This document shows, piece by piece, positions 37,601 through 45,876 of a stretch of DNA of 50,196 nt. This stretch comes from Chlamydiota bacterium (GTDB taxonomy: Bacteria > Chlamydiota > Chlamydiia > Chlamydiales > FEN-1388). Under the pieces are notes generated by a model. It was not told the origin of the DNA and searched no databases. It worked only from the letters and a program-made list of their open reading frames with translations. Numbering within the stretch: position 1 is the stretch's first letter; the number at the start of each line of letters is the position of its first letter. Location: positions 1-50,196 of the forward strand of contig JABDDE010000009.1 of assembly GCA_013287775.1 (NCBI GenBank), given 5' to 3'. A program made the position numbers and the translations under genes.

Positions 37601-39295
37601 GAGACAAGTCTTGAAATTGGCTTCCTGAACCTCCAAGAGGCATGTCGTGATGATATTAAACACCAAAACAAAGCGTTATTTAAACTAAGTAAAACTCTCG
37701 TAGAAGCTCGTGAACTTGAAATGATGCTTCAGAGCATTCTAGGAGAGGTACCTGCAAGTCAAATAATTGGAGAAGCCTCTCTCAACACTCTTTCACAAAG
37801 ATACCCAGCTATCATACGGCAAGAAGAAATAGAGTACACCACGGCGCTCCTTCTGCTACAAAAATATAGCACGAAAAAAGCAAGTGCACTTCCAGAAGAG
37901 ATGGATCAGATAAATACGAGATATCGCTCCCTCTATACACGTTTAGGTGGCATCGCCACTCGTATGGGCAGGCCACGATACGATGCAGTTGTAGTACGTA
38001 TTCAATCATATAAACCTGAAATGCAATCTTTTATCGATCATATCAGAACAGTAGAATTTGAATATAATATGCTCTACAGATTATCTAGAGACCATTATAA
38101 CAAGGTACGCTTAGAAAATACAATCCCCCCACTTACCTCAACGACCAATCCCGATGCAGTATTCACAGAAGGCCTTACCCATCTTTTTCGCGATATCGAT
38201 TTCACAGCACTTCAAGGACAGCTTACTGAAAGAGGGATGACTCAAGATACTGCTCAAACTACACTGAAGGCATATATTGACGATGTCATCAATATGGCCC
38301 CCATTGTAGGCGCCCCTTCTGCGACAAATCTCGAGGCAAGGCGCGAATTTTGGAATAATATTAAAAGAACTATTATACATGTAATTACACATATACAAGG
38401 AATAGATGCGCGACCTCAAGACATTAACAAGAAAAAAATAATAGTATTAGCCACTCTCATAGAAAGCAAGAGTGCCTGCGCGACACGTCGTATGGCAGAT
38501 GCTATCGATCTCTATCAGCAAATCGTATTAAATAAACCGGTCACCTTTGAAACTTGCGTATATAGAGAATTGAATGGTCTTCGAGAAGCCAATGCACAAA
38601 TTATAAGTGAAGGCGAAGCGCATGCATTTGCTGCCTTTTTACGCCTTATAGGGCGTGAGCTTGCCATTCCTGGAACAGAGGCCCTGGGCCACTATGATGA
38701 TCCTTTTTACGCACAAACCGACCTCTATCGTCTCTATGAACACAACAGAGCGGGATTACAGCAAAAATTTGAAGAGACGTATACCCCATACGCGATTATT
38801 TCATCTATACAGCAAGAAGTAGGCCCACAAGGGCGCCAGGACACTCGCGATCTCTTTTGGAAGTGGTGCTATGACAATACTCCTCTGCCTCAGTATTGGG
38901 GTATAACTCGAGAGGCGGTAGACTGGGGTCGTTATTTGGAGGATATCCAAGAGATAGATGCTGCCAAGAAAGGACTGCAAGAGGAGCGAATTCGTCGCTC
39001 TTCACCTGCGGATATTGCACGCTACCTGGAAGAGCACAGAATCCAAAGACGAGCTCAGGAAACACCTGCACAAGCAATACTGAGAAAATACAGTATTATC
39101 CTGCAAACTGGTGAAACACCTGAGGCGGCAGTTGATCGAAGTGAGCTTGATATACAAAAAAGAGCCTATCTTGATCAACAAATGTATGAAGTTCCACCTT
39201 CCCTATGGACAATGAAAAATCGCCAGCATCATTTAAAGGTAAAAAAATTCTTTATTGCCACGCTACTCGTGCAAATGGGAGTGGTGCAAGGATAG
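34613..39295 (+). CDS. Giant helical protein with internal duplication, unknown function
   Basis: A 1560-residue protein, almost entirely alpha-helical. The ATG at 34613 has AGGAG five bases upstream; an in-frame GTG at 34571 has none. A Ser/Thr-rich start (residues 1-40) is followed by helices without a known domain. Residues about 667-860 and 865-1060 are two copies of one domain ('YAKLLLKLHERQ...LQDVAMHFTAEEC' against 'YAQLLVQIRYAEQ...LQDVALHMDEAQC', each followed by IPNFxQ and NMEC/DMEC). Residues from about 1226 to the end match the middle of the TPR giant next door ('IVGAPS', 'LRLIGRELAI', and a W-x-T-x-x-x-V/E site). No membrane segment or signal peptide. The two giants are divergently transcribed from a shared 263-bp region, so they probably function together. 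A type III-type effector is one possibility. Confidence 0.75.
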   Translation: MSNSTSSSFSVSPSPSTSGALQQPADTNSAAQNFQRAFVEAAHAAVVSTDTPPAFSPTHATRIITQQEERALMVPFLSSLNIPHTGTFLVIKTLRPEHEKKFIAVLQELQTMPTTDARRISLIAEAYELLPKYSISMEREMQLSNNALLLYGRAMQIEHLIHKWQQKQHPTAIREMGDILRSLSEEQKRTVAATLLHIEDAYKAACSEIDAVRQLHERLSHFPEIKESILEHKPGAAQSLEEALRIATPERIAQLPQDMQNSLELHVAWPIIKLFPLEAAYRAKDMAAIMSQEPIALEGFVMEYMELRGSREESRELYNAVQYYKEIRKHCYEDTFNELKVLRHSMSIDECKNYLIVLRERRACPRVLLDSTDAARERLSNMITFFKVRIALETNNLQELSIREAFEHPDSSVRDIIDLLPDDERQLLERKYAITSLRVFRYFAIMWSRLQQHQTEYETALHQQPNLSKVERERYLKPIFDQARTLYDASERDSVGYNQTYNEILQYTPTHIKTLITQTNSAISYINCLSSLGYYHSFSPEQKNFSSGLPHRIIEEAEAIIARDFATTPHAIINNACTFIYDRAHRMDRTSPRITSIPMWDSLIKHKIKIDKLRNTTPSDSSIRSHIIWQLAQIQGTMNEEQIRAMNTQIATLYPQLLTSLNSIQHGIHYAKLLLKLHERQSLNQELDVELIISLQDVAMHFTAEECDTLLRSLRQIPNFDQEITDLDQLFPIIRTDMECLRQIERLSKTPSSSQSREARGAILDRINQLRTRITPDHYAHIIKTLTDSARSNRAAKALLKNLFAANIELACRYLETTSDTAVQSRCLFEMGEIKAKTSDVSILFDAAFLQYIQNSYPASQRLEKKIQYAQLLVQIRYAEQPLGADFQLQLQDVALHMDEAQCTALVDELRLHIPNFNQRFTATTLLAIHSNMECFRTLELLLRGRQLSQEERAALLRTIESQIEGPINQYERILECLQESIATNQEARELARNMLETSLEIGFLNLQEACRDDIKHQNKALFKLSKTLVEARELEMMLQSILGEVPASQIIGEASLNTLSQRYPAIIRQEEIEYTTALLLLQKYSTKKASALPEEMDQINTRYRSLYTRLGGIATRMGRPRYDAVVVRIQSYKPEMQSFIDHIRTVEFEYNMLYRLSRDHYNKVRLENTIPPLTSTTNPDAVFTEGLTHLFRDIDFTALQGQLTERGMTQDTAQTTLKAYIDDVINMAPIVGAPSATNLEARREFWNNIKRTIIHVITHIQGIDARPQDINKKKIIVLATLIESKSACATRRMADAIDLYQQIVLNKPVTFETCVYRELNGLREANAQIISEGEAHAFAAFLRLIGRELAIPGTEALGHYDDPFYAQTDLYRLYEHNRAGLQQKFEETYTPYAIISSIQQEVGPQGRQDTRDLFWKWCYDNTPLPQYWGITREAVDWGRYLEDIQEIDAAKKGLQEERIRRSSPADIARYLEEHRIQRRAQETPAQAILRKYSIILQTGETPEAAVDRSELDIQKRAYLDQQMYEVPPSLWTMKNRQHHLKVKKFFIATLLVQMGVVQG

Positions 39296-39340
39296 TGGAT
39301 GCCATGAGCGACTTTTCCTTCACACCTCATTACAAATTCC

Positions 39341-39370
39341 TTGACAACTGCATTGTACGCTCTATATAAT
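39341..39370 (+). promoter_or_regulatory. Consensus sigma-70-type promoter
   Basis: A perfect TTGACA at 39341-39346 and a perfect TATAAT at 39365-39370 separated by 18 bp, upstream of the ATG at 39405. The leader would be only about 28 bases long. This is the strongest promoter sequence in the window. A half copy of the hairpin repeat (GCCATGAGCGACTTTTCCTT, 39301-39320) lies between it and the previous stop. Confidence 0.75.
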
Positions 39371-39404
39371 TGTATGAAAATAAAACAATTATAATACGAA
39401 TTTT

Positions 39405-40694
39405 ATGACTAGTATCTCATCCTATTTATCACAACTCATGCAAGATCTTTCAGTAACCTCTACTCCTAATAATGTAGGGGCGCTGGATGCCTTTTTGCAG
39501 CCTTCACGTAGATCCAGAATACAAAATCTCACGGCCTTTAACATAGCACTCCAAAGAGCAGGTTTTGTATATATAACCATACGAGACGCAATTAGCAGCC
39601 TGAGACAACGCAGGTTGTTAGATTTCGATGCACTCGTTGGCGATTGCGCCTGCCATATACGAGCACTCTTTATCGCACATTTTGCTACAAAGTATTTCTC
39701 ATCGCCAAGCGCGCACACAGAGCTCTGTGCAATCCAGCGAACAATTTCTCGGCAAATCGCTATTATAAAAAGAAAATTACGTTCTCCTCAAACAATACCA
39801 GCAAACCTCACTGGACAAGATGTACTCAACCCTCTTGAAAGAGAAATTCCACAACAGCTCATTTACATGGCTATGGCATATCTATTAACAAAAACTCGAG
39901 AAAATAAGAGCGTTACCAGGCAATGTACAGCATGCCTTCAGCTCATCAAGGGCTGCCACACTGAAGCAACAAACTCAAATTTTGCATCTACTTCTGAGCT
40001 CGCTATTTCAAAAGAACATACATCAAGGCTTGTCTTGGCTGTGAAAAAGACATTTAGTCGCCTTTCTTGTGAATATATACAACAAGAAGCTTTGGGGCTC
40101 CCCTCTCTTACTTCTTTAGAGCAGCGGTTACTTACTGCACAGCATACAAATGCATACAGCCGACACGAACTACCGTGTTTTGTAAGCAAACAAATTGCTT
40201 TTAAGAGTGCTATCAAGCGTGGATTTAGTATCCTTGTAAAAGTGCAGAGAGCAGAACACAATATCAGACGTTATAATGAACCTTACGATGTTGTATTCTG
40301 TCTACAACCTATTGATGGAGCGCTACGACGGGTAATTCCAACAGCGAGTCATGCTCAGCAACCATTCATTGTGATTGAAGGACAAAGAAATGCAGCATTG
40401 CTTGGAGATGAAACCAGCGATCAATATTGCTCAAGATTAATGGGAGTAGATATGATGGATATTATCACCTGGAACGGCGCCGCTCATCCCCAATATACAG
40501 AAGACAACATCGCATTGCCACTAACAGACTTAGAATTACAACCGCTCAGGGCACTGGCTCTTCGTGCTGACCAGGAAGGTTGCTCCTTCCAAAATCAGCG
40601 CCTCCTTTTCATGACGCACATTTATACCGACACCTTGATAAATCAATATCAGGAATTAGGAATAAATACCTTACCAGCAAATGGCGTAATATAA
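39405..40694 (+). CDS. Hypothetical protein with consensus promoter
   Basis: A 429-residue protein that I do not recognise. It is mostly helical in its first 260 residues, with several cysteines (CACHIR, CTACLQLIKGC), then more mixed: 'YDVVFCLQPIDGALRRVIP', 'FIVIEGQRNAALLGDE', 'MDIITWNGAAHPQY'. No signal peptide, membrane helix or known motif. The start has no ribosome site (AATACGAATTTT before the ATG) although the promoter directly upstream matches consensus, so initiation may rely on the short AT-rich leader. It follows the 1560-residue gene by 109 bp but has its own promoter, so it is a separate unit. Confidence 0.65.
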   Translation: MTSISSYLSQLMQDLSVTSTPNNVGALDAFLQPSRRSRIQNLTAFNIALQRAGFVYITIRDAISSLRQRRLLDFDALVGDCACHIRALFIAHFATKYFSSPSAHTELCAIQRTISRQIAIIKRKLRSPQTIPANLTGQDVLNPLEREIPQQLIYMAMAYLLTKTRENKSVTRQCTACLQLIKGCHTEATNSNFASTSELAISKEHTSRLVLAVKKTFSRLSCEYIQQEALGLPSLTSLEQRLLTAQHTNAYSRHELPCFVSKQIAFKSAIKRGFSILVKVQRAEHNIRRYNEPYDVVFCLQPIDGALRRVIPTASHAQQPFIVIEGQRNAALLGDETSDQYCSRLMGVDMMDIITWNGAAHPQYTEDNIALPLTDLELQPLRALALRADQEGCSFQNQRLLFMTHIYTDTLINQYQELGINTLPANGVI

Positions 40695-40843
40695 TTTGTT
40701 TTAAATAATTATATTTGTCTCTATGTGCGCAAAATCCAGTTGGGTCAGCCTACAGCATAGTGAAATAATTTTACCTAAAATAAGTAAGTTGTTCTGGTCC
40801 TATACATTTTCAACATTGTGCAGTCACTATATGGCTACCAATA

Positions 40844-40871
40844 GGCGCAAAATCCAGTTGGATTTTGCGCC
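40844..40871. repeat. Palindrome of a second hairpin type
   Basis: GGCGCAAAATCC (40844-40855) and GGATTTTGCGCC (40860-40871) pair perfectly over 12 bp around AGTT; an outer, interrupted pairing (CACTAT...ATAGTG) extends it. Single arms recur at about 40727-40745 (GTGCGCAAAATCCAGTTGG) and at 25950-25970. No gene lies between 40695 and 40985. Confidence 0.7.
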
Positions 40872-40913
40872 CATAGTGAATTTCTTCTCTACACAGAAAT
40901 TATCACCTTCATG

Positions 40914-40985
40914 TATACTGGCTATGCCTTACGAGAATACAGTTTTCTCGAGTGCCATATTAAAATACATAAGGAGAAAAATAGT
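40914..40985 (+). promoter_or_regulatory. Conserved leader of the Ser-tail family, copy 1
   Basis: Nearly the same as 48403-48476 upstream of the paralogue: TATACTGG, GCCTTACGAGAATAC, a small hairpin CGAGAA/TTCTCG (40932-40937 with 40945-40950), then ATTAAAATACATAAGGAGAA. TATACT at 40914-40919 is the likely -10 box. Confidence 0.55.
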
Positions 40986-42716
40986 ATGATATCTTCAAGT
41001 TCTTGTCTATCATCCGTGCTTACATCATCCGTGCTTGGTACAAGCTTAACAACACCCCTGCATGATCAAGCATCGGTCATATCTCAACTTGAAAATGCAC
41101 GAAGTGAGGCAGAAGTACTTGCTTTGTTAGACCAGATTGCACATGTACCAGTACGTACACTTGATTTTAACAGACTCCAATTTGGATGGACACGCGCATT
41201 CATGAATCAGGTGCTTCAAAAAATATATACTCTGCACCAACAGGGAACTTTGCAACATCTCAAGCAAATCTTTATACCATTCATCCAAGCCGGAATAGAA
41301 ATCGAGACAGAAAGAACACAAAACTTTGACAATATTTTCTTATTATTGACAAATGGAATTCGCATTATGAATCCACCTCGTAGTGGAAGTGACTCAAATG
41401 GTTTGACTCGGGGTTCTCTGAGTGACGCTGTGCTAGAAAGGGAGCTACAAATCATGTTGGATGACTGTAGACAAAGATGGCCATCAGCAAATAACAACGC
41501 GAAAGAGAATATGCTAAATGACCTAATGATAGTGTTCGCTTGGTTGAGTGATGAATCTACAAATACTACCTCTCATTCCTCTAGCTCCAACTCATCTTCA
41601 AGTTCTAGCTCATCTTTAAGTTCATCTTCCAGTTTCAGCTCATCCTGGCCTTCTAGCTCTTCGTCAAGTTCATCTTCACATTTCTCATTTTCAAGTCTCT
41701 CTTCTTCTTATATGCCCTCTGATTATATGTCATCTGGGCTTAGACCAACCCTGTCTGTCTACATGCCTCAGGATATGACATCAATTGTCTGTTCATACCT
41801 ACCTAGTCAAACATCGATCACATCTCAACTTGAAAATGTGAGACGTGAGGAAGAATGTCTTGCTTTGTTAGATGAGATTGCATATGCGCCAGTACAAACA
41901 CTCGATTTTAGAAAAGTTCCCATTGTATTAACTCAGACATGTATAAATCGGATACTTGAAAAAATACACACTCTGCGTCACCAAGGAACACTACCTCAAC
42001 TGCGGCAAATCTTTATACCCGTACCTCATGATCTTGGTGATATAGAAGACGCACTTTACCGGCAACAACCCCTCAGTCCTGAAATTCCACCATTCCTAGA
42101 GTCTATTTTCATGTTAATCACAAACGACATTCGCGTGGGTGGCAGTCGTCGGCGGAATAGCAAGCTGCCAAGCGGGACAACTGAACAGCAAGAGAGAGAC
42201 CATGAGATTAACCACACGAATTCTGATGGCAGCCTTCTTATGAAGTCTCTGCCAATTATGGCAGAATCACAAAGAAGAATGTGGTCATCAGCAAACACAC
42301 AACAAAAGCTGCAGGTAATAGAAATCATGCTAATGATATGTTATTTATTTCCTCTTACTGATGCATCTGCAACGACGACGCCTAACTCCTCTAATTCGTC
42401 TTCGTCTTCAAGTTCATCCTCCCCTTTGTACTCCAGCTCATCCTCGTCTTCTAGATTTGCACCAAGCTCACCTTCATCTTCTAGCTCTTCGTCAAGCTCA
42501 TTTGCATCAAGCCCATCCTCATCTTCTAGCACTTCGTCAAGCTCATTTGCACCAAGCTCATCCTCATCTTCCACTGCTTCATCAAGCTCATTTGCACCAA
42601 GCTCACCTTCATCTTCTAGCTCACCTTCTAGTTCCAGCTCTTCTTTGAGTGATTCTTCCAGCTCAACTGAATCTCTATCTCTAAGTCAGGTTATTGCGCA
42701 GTGTGTTATTACCTAA
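40986..42716 (+). CDS. Ser-tail family protein with two copies of the domain
   Basis: A 576-residue protein. The ATG at 40986 follows AAGGAG and matches the start of the paralogue at 48477 (MISSSS); the open frame further upstream is leader. Two related ~150-residue domains: first 'SQLENARSEAEVLALLDQIA...VRTLDF...LQKIYTLHQQGTL', second 'SQLENVRREEECLALLDEIA...VQTLDF...LEKIHTLRHQGTL'. The second is preceded by 'YMPQDMTSIVCSYLPS', which has an F-box-like look. Domains are separated by a ~60-residue Ser-rich linker and followed by a ~115-residue tail that is mostly Ser. Each domain ends in a hydrophobic helix ('LNDLMIVFAWL', 'EIMLMICYLFPL'). The domain is unknown to me. A surface or secreted role is plausible; no signal peptide is seen. 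Confidence 0.7.
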   Translation: MISSSSCLSSVLTSSVLGTSLTTPLHDQASVISQLENARSEAEVLALLDQIAHVPVRTLDFNRLQFGWTRAFMNQVLQKIYTLHQQGTLQHLKQIFIPFIQAGIEIETERTQNFDNIFLLLTNGIRIMNPPRSGSDSNGLTRGSLSDAVLERELQIMLDDCRQRWPSANNNAKENMLNDLMIVFAWLSDESTNTTSHSSSSNSSSSSSSSLSSSSSFSSSWPSSSSSSSSSHFSFSSLSSSYMPSDYMSSGLRPTLSVYMPQDMTSIVCSYLPSQTSITSQLENVRREEECLALLDEIAYAPVQTLDFRKVPIVLTQTCINRILEKIHTLRHQGTLPQLRQIFIPVPHDLGDIEDALYRQQPLSPEIPPFLESIFMLITNDIRVGGSRRRNSKLPSGTTEQQERDHEINHTNSDGSLLMKSLPIMAESQRRMWSSANTQQKLQVIEIMLMICYLFPLTDASATTTPNSSNSSSSSSSSSPLYSSSSSSSRFAPSSPSSSSSSSSSFASSPSSSSSTSSSSFAPSSSSSSTASSSSFAPSSPSSSSSPSSSSSSLSDSSSSTESLSLSQVIAQCVIT

Positions 42717-42727
42717 AAATGCCCAAT

Positions 42728-43024
42728 GGTGTCACCTTAAAGAAACTCGTAACCAATCAGGACCTCGCCACGGTAGTGGCGACATTTGCCGCTCTAGCCC
42801 TGCGTGGAACGTGGGGTTAGGGAAACGGGTAAAAAAAAACAGAGCTGCGGTAGCAGCGATACAGAAATGTCTCTGCAACAACAATGTAGGTTTCGCTGCT
42901 ACCGCAGCTCTATTGTATTTTATGCACCTGTAACCCCACGTTTCGCCGACCGTAGCGCGGATGCGCTACGGCCGTGCTCCACGCGGGGCTAATGAATTCC
43001 ACCGCTACCGCGGTGGGGTCCATT
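42728..43024. repeat. GC-rich MITE-like element, copy C
   Basis: Starts GGTGTCACCTTAAAGAAACT, with the full set of inner palindromes (GCCACGGTAGTGGC; AGAGCTGCGGTAGCAGCG pairing with CGCTGCTACCGCAGCTCT at 42894-42911; CACGCGGGGCTAATG) up to GGTGGGGTCCATTG; the TTGACACC right end is missing. It begins 11 bp after the stop of the Ser-tail gene. Confidence 0.78.
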
Positions 43025-43088
43025 GCAACAGCCTAGGGCAACGCCCTAGGTTAGACGATCATCACCCACATGTTGCCTGAAGGGCAAC

Positions 43089-43253
43089 AACATCAAAATA
43101 ACCAAAACCTCCAAAGCAACAGCAACACGTAATTTGGTGGATCTGATAGAAAAGCAAGCTATAGTAAAAACCGGGCAGCTGCGTTATACCCGGTATTGGT
43201 TGCTAGTGGATGCGTGCAATGGGATCCACTACAAGGTGGTTAGTTTGCTATAG
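43089..43253 (+). pseudogene. C-terminal fragment of a Fic gene
   Basis: In frame this reads NIKITKTSKATATRNLVDL, then EKQAIVKTGQLRYTRYWL, nearly identical to residues 321-357 of the Fic protein at 23633-24724; the DNA identity begins sharply at 43090. The catalytic part is absent and the last residues differ. It is a leftover of a second Fic copy, sitting between a MITE-like element with GC palindromes (43025-43088) and the stop of the minus-strand gene at 43248. Confidence 0.88.
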
Positions 43254-44396
43254 ACGATTTTCCATTACAAACCTCAGGCCGTTTCCCTCGGTGCGATACT
43301 TTGCCCTCCTAATCGCCGCACCTATTTCTATCTCTCTCTGCTCATTCCACTTTTTATAATCAACAATTTCTATTCCTGGTCTATGATTTTGTAATTGATC
43401 TATTCCAAATGGAGTCACAGCTGTGCCATAAATCCATATACGTTGTAAAGGAAGTTCATAGAGGTGACTCAGTCCAGTATCGGTTATTTGCGAGCATCCC
43501 GAAAGACTTAAAGACCGAAGCGGCAGTCCTGAGAGACGGAGTAAGTCATTGTCATTTAATAAATAACAACTCTTAAGAACCACAGTGTGCAGCTGAGAAC
43601 ACTCATTACGTAGTCGTTGGAGCTGTGAGCTATCAATCTCTTGACACTCCAGACGCTGCAATGCGTGCAAAGCAAACATAAAATTTTTAGTAAAAAATTC
43701 CATTGCATTCACAGTAGGAAATAGATCTCGTATAAATGGGACCTGTCGTATTCCAACCGTTCTGCTGAAAAGGAGCAGAAATGATCGCTGCGTATCTTCT
43801 AGAGCATATTCTGCTTCATGCAAGATGTGATTAATAATAGAGCTATTGCTTTGTGGGTCATGTATGATTTGAAGAAGCGTGTCTACTCGTTGGCCTTGGG
43901 GCAACGTTTTGATAAATGTCAGAACGTCACTGCTCTCGCCGAGATACCGTCCAATTATTCCAAAGACACCGATCGGGGCCCCTTCTAGAGACCAATTACG
44001 AGGAACATTGAGTGCTCTTTGAACACGAGTAGAAACATCCGTTGCTAGAGACGATGAAGAATACGCTGCTGATCCACAATACGTCCTTGAAATAGAAGAA
44101 CTTGAAGCAACAAAAGAAGGCAACCATGAAGATGATGACGATGGTAATATCGAAGGATTTCGCACAGCAAGTCTCCCAAAGGCAAAAGAGAGTGGGGTGG
44201 TGGTTGGGAGTGTGGTCAATGCAATAGAGGCGCACGAAGATGACGAGAAAAACCTGGAAGAGGAAGGATTATACGAACAAGCAACAACCTGCCGACCTAG
44301 CAAACTGCTGACTACGGTGGATGAAGATGAAATTACAGGAGCTGAAGTCGATGAAGATGACGACATGCTCGAATTATTATTATTAATATTAACCAT
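43248..44396 (-). CDS. Ser-rich F-box-like/leucine-rich-repeat protein, copy 2
   Basis: A 382-residue paralogue of the genes at 24761 and 44612. Ser-rich N-terminus (1-130), F-box-like stretch 'NWSLEGAPIGVFGIIGRYLG', helical middle, then leucine-rich repeats 'LHTVVLKSCYLLNDNDLLRL', 'LRSLSLSGCSQITDTGLSHL', 'QRIWIYGTAVTPFGIDQL'. It has a 15-residue insertion in the Ser region (SSSISRTYCGSA) compared with copy 1. Weak AGG before the ATG. The leader has the uninterrupted ACCTATATTTAT that in copy 1 is split by a hairpin. The stop overlaps the end of the Fic fragment by a few bases. Same inferred role: host-ubiquitin-pathway-like effector, unproven. Confidence 0.7.
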   Translation of the reverse strand: MVNINNNNSSMSSSSSTSAPVISSSSTVVSSLLGRQVVACSYNPSSSRFFSSSSCASIALTTLPTTTPLSFAFGRLAVRNPSILPSSSSSWLPSFVASSSSISRTYCGSAAYSSSSLATDVSTRVQRALNVPRNWSLEGAPIGVFGIIGRYLGESSDVLTFIKTLPQGQRVDTLLQIIHDPQSNSSIINHILHEAEYALEDTQRSFLLLFSRTVGIRQVPFIRDLFPTVNAMEFFTKNFMFALHALQRLECQEIDSSQLQRLRNECSQLHTVVLKSCYLLNDNDLLRLSGLPLRSLSLSGCSQITDTGLSHLYELPLQRIWIYGTAVTPFGIDQLQNHRPGIEIVDYKKWNEQREIEIGAAIRRAKYRTEGNGLRFVMENRL

Positions 44397-44575
44397 ATAT
44401 TTTACCTATATTTATGTTGTTAATGACATTATATGAACAAAAAATCCAACTGAATTTTGCATTTATAACGGCAACACAATTTTATTTTGCGAATCAATAG
44501 TAACATAGATAAAAATAAATAACAATAGCATACATAGATAACCATCAAAAACAAGCTCGTCTTCTAGTTTGTCGT

Positions 44576-44637
44576 CCTCTTCCAGGTTTTCCTCGTCATC
44601 TTCGTGCGCCTCTATTGCATTGATATCACTCCCAACC
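44576..44637 (+). repeat. Inverted fragment of the F-box/LRR family 5' region
   Basis: These 62 bases are the reverse complement of 44202-44263, the Ser-rich part of the neighbouring gene, with about three mismatches. On the plus strand they encode a piece of that protein (RFSSSSSCASIAL). The stop codon and last eight codons of the gene at 44612-45721 lie inside it, so an inversion or misrepair event gave that gene its present end. A shorter related fragment is at about 48242-48270. Confidence 0.8.
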
Positions 44638-45721
44638 GTGCTTCCCTACTCGCCTCAGCTATTTCTCTCTCTCTCTGTTCATTCCAATCTCTATAATCAA
44701 CAATTTGTATTTCTGGTCTATGATTGCGTAATCGATTTATTCCAGATGCCGTCACATTTGTGCCACGAATCCATATATGTTGTAAAGGAAGTGCGTAGAG
44801 GGAACGCAATCCAGTATCGGTTATTTGCGAGCATCCCGAAAGACTTAAAGACCGAAGTGGCAGTCCTATGAGATGACGTAAGTCATTGTTATTTAATAAA
44901 TAACAATTTTTAAGAACCACAGTGTGCAGCTGTGAACACACACTACGTAGTCGTTGAAGCTGTGAGTTATCAATCTCTCGACACTCCAGACTCTGTAAGG
45001 TACGCAAAGCCAACATAAAATTTGCAACAAAAACTTCCATTGCATTCACAGTAGGAAATAGGTCTCGTACAAATGGGACCTGTCGTATTCCAATCGTTCT
45101 GCTAAAAAAGAGTAGAAAAGATCGCTGCGTATCTTCTAGAGCATATTTTGCTTCATGCAAGATGTGATTGATAATAGAGCTATTGCTTTGTGGGTCATTT
45201 ATGATTTGAAGAAGCATGTCTGCTTGCTGGTTTTGTGGCAACGTTTTGATATATGTTAGAACGTCATTACTACTCTCACCGAGATACTGCCCAATTATTT
45301 CCAGGACATCGGTCGGAGCCCCTTCTAGAGACCAATTATGAGTGACATTCACAACTCTTTGAACACGAGTAGACACATCCGTTGCTAGAGACGATGAGGA
45401 ATACGCTGCCGATCCATAAGAAGGACCGGAAGCAACTGAAGAAGGCAACCATGAAGAAGATGATGACGATGGTAATACCGAAGGATTTCGCACAGCAAGT
45501 CTCCCAAAGGCGAAAGAGAGCGTGGTGGTGGTTGAGAGTGTGGTCAATGCAATAGAGGTGTATGAAGATGACGAGGAAAACCTGGAAGAGGAAGGATTAT
45601 ACGAACAAGCAACAACCTGCCGATCTAGCAAACTGCTGACTACGGCGGATGAAGATGAAATTACAGGAGCTGAAGTCGATGAAGATGACGACATGCTCGA
45701 ATTATTATTAATATTAATCAT
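44612..45721 (-). CDS. Ser-rich F-box-like/leucine-rich-repeat protein, copy 3 (mosaic)
   Basis: A 369-residue paralogue of the genes at 24761 and 43248. It is a mosaic: residues about 110-185, including the F-box-like stretch 'WSLEGAPTDVLEIIGQYLGE', equal copy 1, while the leucine-rich part ('LHTVVLKNCYLLNNNDLRHL', 'LRSLSLSGCSQITDTGLRSL') is closest to copy 2. The last eight residues (LGVISMQ region) are encoded by an inverted fragment of the family's own 5' region, so the C-terminus is aberrant and about a dozen residues shorter than copy 2. Leader as in copy 2. Probably still functional, since the repeats are complete. Confidence 0.7.
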   Translation of the reverse strand: MININNNSSMSSSSSTSAPVISSSSAVVSSLLDRQVVACSYNPSSSRFSSSSSYTSIALTTLSTTTTLSFAFGRLAVRNPSVLPSSSSSSWLPSSVASGPSYGSAAYSSSSLATDVSTRVQRVVNVTHNWSLEGAPTDVLEIIGQYLGESSNDVLTYIKTLPQNQQADMLLQIINDPQSNSSIINHILHEAKYALEDTQRSFLLFFSRTIGIRQVPFVRDLFPTVNAMEVFVANFMLALRTLQSLECREIDNSQLQRLRSVCSQLHTVVLKNCYLLNNNDLRHLIGLPLRSLSLSGCSQITDTGLRSLYALPLQHIWIRGTNVTASGINRLRNHRPEIQIVDYRDWNEQREREIAEASREARLGVISMQ

Positions 45722-45876
45722 ATATTTTACCTATATTTATATTGTTAATGACATTATATGAACAAAAAATCATACTGAATTTTACGCTCACAACAGCAAC
45801 AAAATTTTATTTTTTAACAAATCGTAACATATATAAAAATAAATGACAATTAAAATACATAAAAGAGAAAAATAGT

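Noticed and set aside
42341-42648. Antisense and alternative-frame ORFs across the Ser-rich tail (Glu/Asp-rich or His/Leu-rich products)
   Set aside because: They arise from the repeated serine codons read in other frames.
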